The notes beneath the pieces were generated by a model. It worked only from the letters and a program-made list of their open reading frames with translations, did not search any database and was not told where the DNA came from. Shown piece after piece: positions 6,055 to 9,767 of a stretch of 9,767 nucleotides of DNA. The DNA is from an uncultured Collinsella sp. GTDB taxonomy: Bacteria > Actinomycetota > Coriobacteriia > Coriobacteriales > Coriobacteriaceae. The stretch covers positions 1 to 9,767 of the forward strand of contig CABVAS010000043.1 of NCBI GenBank assembly GCA_902496375.1, written 5' to 3'. Position 1 is the first letter of the stretch. Each line of letters begins with the position of its first letter. The position numbers and the translations under genes are program-made.

Positions 6055-6177
6055 ACAGCCCCCACATGGAATCGAACCCCGTGAGGGCGCGGAGCTGAGT
6101 AAACGCGTAAGCGTTTGCCAGCGCAGCTCGCAAGGCGCGTAAGCGCCGCAGCGGTCCGTCCGCGCAGCGCGCGGACG
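6055..6177. other. 123-bp structured insert between the two 63-bp repeats
   Basis: No gene is visible. The segment contains a 13-base inverted match to the tRNA T arm (6068-6080) and then hairpins. AAACGC-GTAA-GCGTTT (6101-6116) is nested between GAGCTG (6092-6097) and CAGCTC (6124-6129). GGCGC-GTAA-GCGCC (6134-6147) follows. Last is a 9-bp perfect stem CGTCCGCGC/GCGCGGACG with an AGC loop (6157-6177), whose final base abuts the second repeat. GTAA is a GNRA-type tetraloop sequence in RNA. The density of perfect stems suggests a structured RNA or a DNA element recognised as hairpins; which one cannot be told from sequence alone. Confidence 0.75.
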
Positions 6178-6240
6178 CGATTCCCTTCCCCGCCACCTTG
6201 AATTGACTAGGACCTCTGCAAAGGGGTCCTTTTCTTTTAT
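6178..6240 (+). repeat. 63-bp direct repeat, copy 2
   Basis: Exact second copy of 5992-6054 at an offset of 186 bp. It carries the last 18 bases of the tRNA and the terminator, but no upstream tRNA body, so it cannot make a tRNA. It would be the distal att-like copy if the intervening DNA entered by site-specific integration. Confidence 0.92.
6209..6238 (+). terminator. Second copy of the tRNA-Phe terminator
   Basis: Identical stem-loop and T-run to 6023-6052, inside the second direct repeat. It would stop any transcript passing through the structured insert and insulate the region downstream. Confidence 0.8.
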
Positions 6241-6250
6241 GTAGGGTTCT

Positions 6251-6425
6251 GCGGAAACTGCGTCCCGGAATTTGGCTTCAGAGTGGGATGCGTTTTCCGC
6301 TTTGAGGCCGCTTGGGAAAGCGCGACCCGGAATCCGGCGTCAGAATGGGATGTGCTTTCCTTTTGCGGTCTTTGGCGGAAACTGCGTCCCAGATCCCGCG
6401 TTCAGAACGGGATGCGCTTTCCGGC
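6251..6425. repeat. Three tandem imperfect palindromes with 62-bp period
   Basis: Three units at 6251-6300, 6315-6360 and 6375-6425 share the plan GGAAA-x2-GCG-x-CCC, a central GAA/GAT...TCAGA loop, then GGGATG-x-G-x-TTTCC. The GGAAA of each unit falls at 6253, 6315 and 6377, an exact spacing of 62. Within each unit the two ends can pair as an interrupted stem of about 14-16 bp around an 18-20 base loop. The linkers (about 16 bp) are also weakly alike (GAGGCCGCTT, TGCGGTCTTT). No T-tract follows, so these are not terminators. Because 62 is not a multiple of three and both strands give unrelated frames, coding is unlikely. I recall similar sequences from Collinsella intergenic regions but cannot verify it here. 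Confidence 0.8.
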
Positions 6426-6617
6426 GCTTACTTCCGACGTGCGCGCACATCTCGGCGCACCAGCTCGTGCCCACCTGTCCCAGACATTCCTCCCACTTTT
6501 GCGCCACTTTGTAGACCGTTCGGTCGCCTGTCTGCATGCGCGGGTATACTCAAATCGATAGATATGTCATGCAAGAGCGATGCGGGCTTAGCCCGTATGA
6601 TTCAAAAGGGGGCAGTG
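6426..6617 (+). promoter_or_regulatory. Upstream region of the GH5-like gene: putative -10, palindrome and leader hairpin
   Basis: I see no gene here. A good -10 box TATACT lies at 6545-6550, but the matching -35 region (about 6522-6527, GGTCGC) is poor, so an activator or alternative sigma factor may be needed. A palindrome GACCGTTCGGTC (6514-6525) overlaps that -35 position and could be an operator. The predicted leader of about 60 bases holds a hairpin with stem ATGCGGGC/GCCCGTAT (6580-6587 and 6591-6598, one G-T pair), followed by the ribosome binding site AAAAGGGGG (6604-6612) five bases before the ATG at 6618. Confidence 0.5.
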
Positions 6618-7679
6618 ATGGAGAGGATACTCGGCGTTAATCTCTCTGGCTGGTTTATTCCCGAGCCTTGGGTGACCCCGTCGCTATACGCGGCGACCGG
6701 TGCATCCAACGCGGCCGAGCTGCAGGAGGCCATGGGCACCGCCGCCTATAACGAGCGCATGCGCCGTCATTACGAGACGTTTGTGAGCGAGGACGATTTC
6801 CGTCGCATGGCGCAGATCGGTCTCAATGCCGTGCGTCTGCCGGTGCCCTGGTATGCCTTTGGCTCGCAGGAGTCCGATGCGTCCTACATCTCGGTTGTCG
6901 ACTACATTGACCGTGCGATTGAGTGGGCTGCCAAGTACGACATCCGCGTGCTGCTTGATCTAGCAACTGTGCCCGGTGGCCAGGGCGATTCCAATGATTC
7001 GCCCGCCACGCCAGAGGCTGTTGCCGAGTGGCATTCGTCCACCAACGGTCGTCATGTCGCGCTCGACGTGCTCGAGCGCTTGGCCGATCGCTACGGCGAG
7101 GCCGAGAGCCTGCTGGGTATTGAGCTGCTGGATACGCCGCAGATGAGTGTCCGCAAGAGCCTCTTCACCATGACGGGTGGCATTCCGGCTCACTACCTGC
7201 GCAATTTCTATCGCGATGCCTACGAGCTCGTCCGTTCGTATATGCCCGAGGATAAGATCGTCGTCTTCTCGTCGTCGGGGCATCCCAGCGAGTGGAAGCA
7301 TTTTATGCGCGGCGCCAAGTACAAGAACGTCTACATGGACCTTCACCTGTACCATTACCGCGACGAGCATGCGCTCGACATCACGAGCCCCCGCGGGCTG
7401 ACGACGGCGATTTCGCGTAACAAGCGCGAGCTCAAAGAAGCGATTTCGACTGGGTTCCCCGTGCTGGTGGGCGAATGGTCGGGCGCGGCGATCTTTGCCA
7501 ACTCGTCGGTTACGCCCGAGGGCCGCAATGCCTACGAGCGCGTGTTTATCGCCAACCAACTGGCTTCGTTTGCACCGGCTGCCGGTTGGTTCTTCCAAAC
7601 GTGGAAGACCGAGAAGCGCATTGCAGCATGGGACGCCCGCGCGGCGCTCGGTACGCTCGAGCGTGGCATGATTGAATAG
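6618..7679 (+). CDS. GH5-family (exo-beta-1,3-glucanase-like) protein with altered active site
   Basis: This 353-residue protein has the TIM-barrel signposts of the GH5 exo-beta-1,3-glucanase group: GVNLSGWFIPEPWVTPSLY (residues 6-24), LNAVRLPVPW with R73 (69-78), VLLDLATVPGGQG (111-123), MDLHLYHY (240-247), PVLVGEWSGA with the nucleophile-position Glu E286 (281-290) and GWFFQTWKTE (323-332). At the acid/base motif, where active members read NEP, this protein reads D172-T173-P174, so the catalytic Glu is missing. The His usual after LDL is A116. There is no signal peptide, so it would be cytoplasmic. It may be inactive on glucans, use another mechanism or bind sugars. The start at 6618 is set by AAAAGGGGG five bases upstream. 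rsmI follows after six bases, so cotranscription is likely. Confidence 0.85.
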   Translation: MERILGVNLSGWFIPEPWVTPSLYAATGASNAAELQEAMGTAAYNERMRRHYETFVSEDDFRRMAQIGLNAVRLPVPWYAFGSQESDASYISVVDYIDRAIEWAAKYDIRVLLDLATVPGGQGDSNDSPATPEAVAEWHSSTNGRHVALDVLERLADRYGEAESLLGIELLDTPQMSVRKSLFTMTGGIPAHYLRNFYRDAYELVRSYMPEDKIVVFSSSGHPSEWKHFMRGAKYKNVYMDLHLYHYRDEHALDITSPRGLTTAISRNKRELKEAISTGFPVLVGEWSGAAIFANSSVTPEGRNAYERVFIANQLASFAPAAGWFFQTWKTEKRIAAWDARAALGTLERGMIE

Positions 7680-7685
7680 GTTGAT

Positions 7686-8564
7686 ATGACGCAAAACAGC
7701 GCCCATACGGGCAAACTCTATGTGGTCGGCACGCCCATCGGCAACCTGGGCGACCTGTCCCCGCGCGTTGGCGAGGCGTTTGCCGCCGCCGATGTCATTT
7801 GCTGCGAAGACACGCGTGTGACGTCAAAGCTGCTGATGCATCTGGGCATTTCCAAGCCGCTTGTCCGTTGCGATGAGAATGTGATCGCCAGCCGCGCCGC
7901 CGGCCTGGTCGACCGTCTGCTGGCGGGGGAGACCCTCGCCTTTGCCTCGGACGCCGGCATGCCGAGCGTGTCCGATCCCGGCCAGGCGCTAGTTGAGGCG
8001 GCGCGTGAGGCCGATGTGCCCGTCGAAGTTGTTCCCGGGCCCTCCGCTTGCGTCACGGCGCTCGTTTCGTCCGGCATTCCCTGTGAGCATTTTTTCTTTG
8101 AGGGCTTTTTGGGCCGAAAGCACGGCGACCGCGTGCGTCGTTTGCAGCGCCTTGCCGTGGTTCCCGGCGCACTCATCTTCTACGAGTCTCCACATCGCAT
8201 CGTGGCGACGCTCGAGGCCGTGGCGGAGGTCTTTCCCCAGCGTGAGGTTGCCGTCTGCCGCGAACTCACCAAGCTGCACGAGGAGGTCTTGCGCGGGCCC
8301 GCTGCCCAGCTTGCCGAGGAGCTGCGTGCTCGCGGCGAGGTAAAGGGCGAGATTGCGCTGGTCATCGCACCGCCGAGCGAGGATGAGGAGGCCGGTATCG
8401 TGCCGGTTGGCGCCGCGGCAGCGGATCCCGACGAGGCCCTGCGCGAGGATATCCGCGCCGCGCTCGAGGAGGGGGAGCCCGCCTCTGCGGTGGCCAAGCG
8501 CCTGTCTCAGAAGTATTCGCGCCGCAAGCGCGATGTCTATGCCATGGTGCTCGATATGCAATAG
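7686..8564 (+). CDS. rsmI: 16S rRNA (cytidine-1402-2'-O)-methyltransferase RsmI
   Basis: This 292-residue protein matches the RsmI family throughout. RsmI 2'-O-methylates C1402 in the decoding centre of 16S rRNA with S-adenosylmethionine. Visible motifs in order: YVVGTPIGNLGDLSPR (12-27), ADVICCEDTR (35-44), FASDAGMPSVSDPG (86-99), VVPGPSA (115-121), FFEGFLGRKHGDR (137-149), IFYESPHRI (164-172), VAVCRELTKLHEE (188-200) and GEIALVI (221-227). The C-terminal 60 residues are a helical domain (LSQKYSRRKRDVYAMVL). The length is normal for the family. The ribosome binding site before ATG 7686 is weak (GGTTGAT), which suggests reinitiation after the GH5-like gene six bases upstream. metG follows after 69 bases. 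Confidence 0.97.
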   Translation: MTQNSAHTGKLYVVGTPIGNLGDLSPRVGEAFAAADVICCEDTRVTSKLLMHLGISKPLVRCDENVIASRAAGLVDRLLAGETLAFASDAGMPSVSDPGQALVEAAREADVPVEVVPGPSACVTALVSSGIPCEHFFFEGFLGRKHGDRVRRLQRLAVVPGALIFYESPHRIVATLEAVAEVFPQREVAVCRELTKLHEEVLRGPAAQLAEELRARGEVKGEIALVIAPPSEDEEAGIVPVGAAAADPDEALREDIRAALEEGEPASAVAKRLSQKYSRRKRDVYAMVLDMQ

Positions 8565-8588
8565 ATGGAGGATATCCAGCCCTTGCGC

Positions 8589-8594
8589 TAGAAT
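8589..8594 (+). promoter_or_regulatory. Possible -10 box upstream of metG
   Basis: TAGAAT matches the sigma70 -10 consensus at five of six positions and lies 40 bases before the metG ATG. The -35 region 17 bp upstream (TGGAGG) is poor and overlaps the end of rsmI, so metG may also be read through from rsmI. A GGAGG ribosome binding site is at 8620-8624. Confidence 0.4.
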
Positions 8595-8633
8595 CATCCC
8601 CTGTATGCAACGTTTTTCTGGAGGACAAACCCC

Positions 8634-9767
8634 ATGGATCAAAGCAAGCCTTCGTTCTTTATCACGACGCCCATCTACTACGTCAACGCCGATCCGCACC
8701 TGGGCACGGCTTATTCCACCATCATCGCCGACGTTCAGGCCCGTTATCGTCGCTCCGCCGGCTATAACGTCAAGTTCCTGACCGGCATGGACGAGCACGG
8801 CGAGAAGGTCGCCGAGGCCGCAGCCAAGCACAACATGACGCCGCAGGAGTGGACCGACAGCCAGGCTCCGCACTTCAAGGAGCTTTGGAGCAAGCTCGAG
8901 ATCTCCAACGACGACTTCATCCGCACCACCGAGCCGCGCCAGCACCATGCCGTGCAGTACCTGTGGGAGCGCATGAAGGAGTCCGGCTACCTGTATAAGG
9001 GCAGCTACGATGGCTGGTACTGTGTGCCCGACGAGACCTACTTCACCGATACGCAGGTCCAGAAGGGCGACGAGGAGTACGGCAGCGTCGGCCAGCACCT
9101 GTGCCCCGACTGCCACCGTCCGCTTGAGCGCGTGCAGGAGGAGTCCTACTTCTTTAAGCTTTCCGCCTTCCAGGACAAGCTGCTCAAGCTCTATGACGAG
9201 CACCCCGACTTTGTCGAGCCTGCGTTCCGTATGAATGAGGTTCGCAGCTTTGTCGAGGGCGGCCTTAACGACCTTTCCGTGAGCCGTACGAGCTTTGACT
9301 GGGGCATCCAGGTCCCGTTTGACGAGGGTCACGTGACCTACGTGTGGTTCGATGCGCTGCTCAACTATATGACGGCCGTCGGCTACGGTGTCGACACCGA
9401 TGAGGCGCGTGCCGAGCTGGCCTATCGCTGGCCCGCGCAGTTCCACATCGTGGGTAAGGACATCATCCGCTTCCACTGCGTCATTTGGCCCGCCATGCTC
9501 ATGGCCATTGGCGAGGCCCTGCCCGAGCACGTCTTTGCCCACGGCTTCCTGACCGTGCGCAATGCCGAGACTGGCAAGGCCGAGAAGATGTCCAAGAGCC
9601 GCGGCAACGCCATCGCTCCGCAGGACGTTATCGACATGCTGGGCGTCGAGGGCTATCGCTACTACTTCATGACCGACGTCGTCCCCGGCACCGACGGTGC
9701 CATCAGCTTCGATCGCATGGAGCAGGTCTACAACGCCGACCTGGCCAACAGCTGGGGCAACCTTATC
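8634..9767 (+). CDS. metG: Methionyl-tRNA synthetase (3' partial)
   Basis: The first 378 residues of MetRS, open to the window end. The enzyme activates methionine with ATP and charges tRNA-Met. It shows the class I motif HLGT (22-25, in PHLGTAYS) after FFITTPIYYVNADP, TGMDEHGEK (50-58), the connective-peptide insertion with YCVPDE (129-134) and CPDC (157-160), FDWGIQVP (221-228), TYVWFDALLNY (235-245) and HIVGKDIIRFH (271-281). The signature KMSKS is at 318-322 (EKMSKSRGN). The usual second Cys of the first zinc pair is D133, leaving C130, C157 and C160. GGAGG nine bases before the ATG at 8634 supports the start. The anticodon-binding domain is beyond the window. Confidence 0.97.
   Translation, partial: MDQSKPSFFITTPIYYVNADPHLGTAYSTIIADVQARYRRSAGYNVKFLTGMDEHGEKVAEAAAKHNMTPQEWTDSQAPHFKELWSKLEISNDDFIRTTEPRQHHAVQYLWERMKESGYLYKGSYDGWYCVPDETYFTDTQVQKGDEEYGSVGQHLCPDCHRPLERVQEESYFFKLSAFQDKLLKLYDEHPDFVEPAFRMNEVRSFVEGGLNDLSVSRTSFDWGIQVPFDEGHVTYVWFDALLNYMTAVGYGVDTDEARAELAYRWPAQFHIVGKDIIRFHCVIWPAMLMAIGEALPEHVFAHGFLTVRNAETGKAEKMSKSRGNAIAPQDVIDMLGVEGYRYYFMTDVVPGTDGAISFDRMEQVYNADLANSWGNLI

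Noticed and set aside
6251..6425. CRISPR array
   Set aside because: There are only three units, they are diverged, and the linkers of about 16 bp resemble each other. CRISPR needs near-identical repeats and unrelated spacers of 25-40 bp. No cas gene is present.
6272..6561. Several short plus and minus frames across the 62-bp repeats
   Set aside because: The period is not a multiple of three, so repeated units are read in different frames. There is no ribosome binding site, and the palindromic design explains the sequence better than coding.
6312..6617. A longer N-terminus for the GH5-like protein
   Set aside because: The added residues come from the repeat and promoter region. The GH5 signature GVNLSGW begins six residues after the ATG at 6618, which has a clear ribosome binding site.
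7989..9542. A 517-codon open frame on the minus strand, antisense to rsmI and metG
   Set aside because: It is the mirror of two well-identified genes with GC-rich third positions, which often keep an antisense frame open. Its translation is low-complexity Leu/Val/Gly/His-rich and resembles no family I know.

Overview
The window looks like a chromosomal piece of a high-GC Gram-positive bacterium of the class Coriobacteriia, most likely Collinsella or a close relative. This rests on base composition, strongly GC-biased third codon positions, a Flp/Tad pilus operon of actinobacterial layout, and the pair rsmI-metG. The genus is an inference from recalled gene order and from the style of the intergenic repeats, not from a search.

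Layout. Positions 1-5203 are the distal half of a tightly packed Tad (tight adherence) pilus operon, all on the plus strand. It contains the end of a TadB-like inner-membrane platform protein, TadC, a Flp-type pilin, an unrecognised single-pass membrane protein, a very short pilin-like protein, a TadE-like pseudopilin, a large TadG-like protein, a second TadE-like pseudopilin and a DUF192 protein. Most junctions are overlaps of 1-37 bases or gaps of a few bases, so translation is probably coupled. Four of the proteins carry the same prepilin-peptidase motif, A^Q-x-T-x-E, just before a hydrophobic helix. TadA, TadZ and the prepilin peptidase would be expected upstream, outside the window.

Positions 5204-5813 hold a two-gene module that looks like a toxin-antitoxin pair: a small basic BrnT/RelE-like protein, then a ribbon-helix-helix protein. 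A strong ribosome binding site and a perfect inverted repeat that could be an operator precede it.

Positions 5814-6617 are non-coding and the most unusual part. A strong promoter drives tRNA-Phe(GAA). The last 18 bases of the tRNA together with its terminator (63 bp in all) are repeated exactly 186 bp downstream. The two copies flank a 123-bp GC-rich insert made of hairpins, two of them with GUAA loops, plus an inverted fragment of a tRNA T-arm. Next come three tandem copies, period exactly 62 bp, of a different imperfect palindrome.

Positions 6618-9767 hold a cytoplasmic GH5-family (exo-beta-1,3-glucanase-like) protein that lacks the canonical acid/base glutamate, then rsmI (16S rRNA 2'-O-methyltransferase) six bases downstream, then metG (methionyl-tRNA synthetase), which runs off the window end.

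The best candidates for something undescribed are the tRNA-flanked hairpin element, the 62-bp-period palindromic repeats, and the active-site-degenerate GH5 protein.
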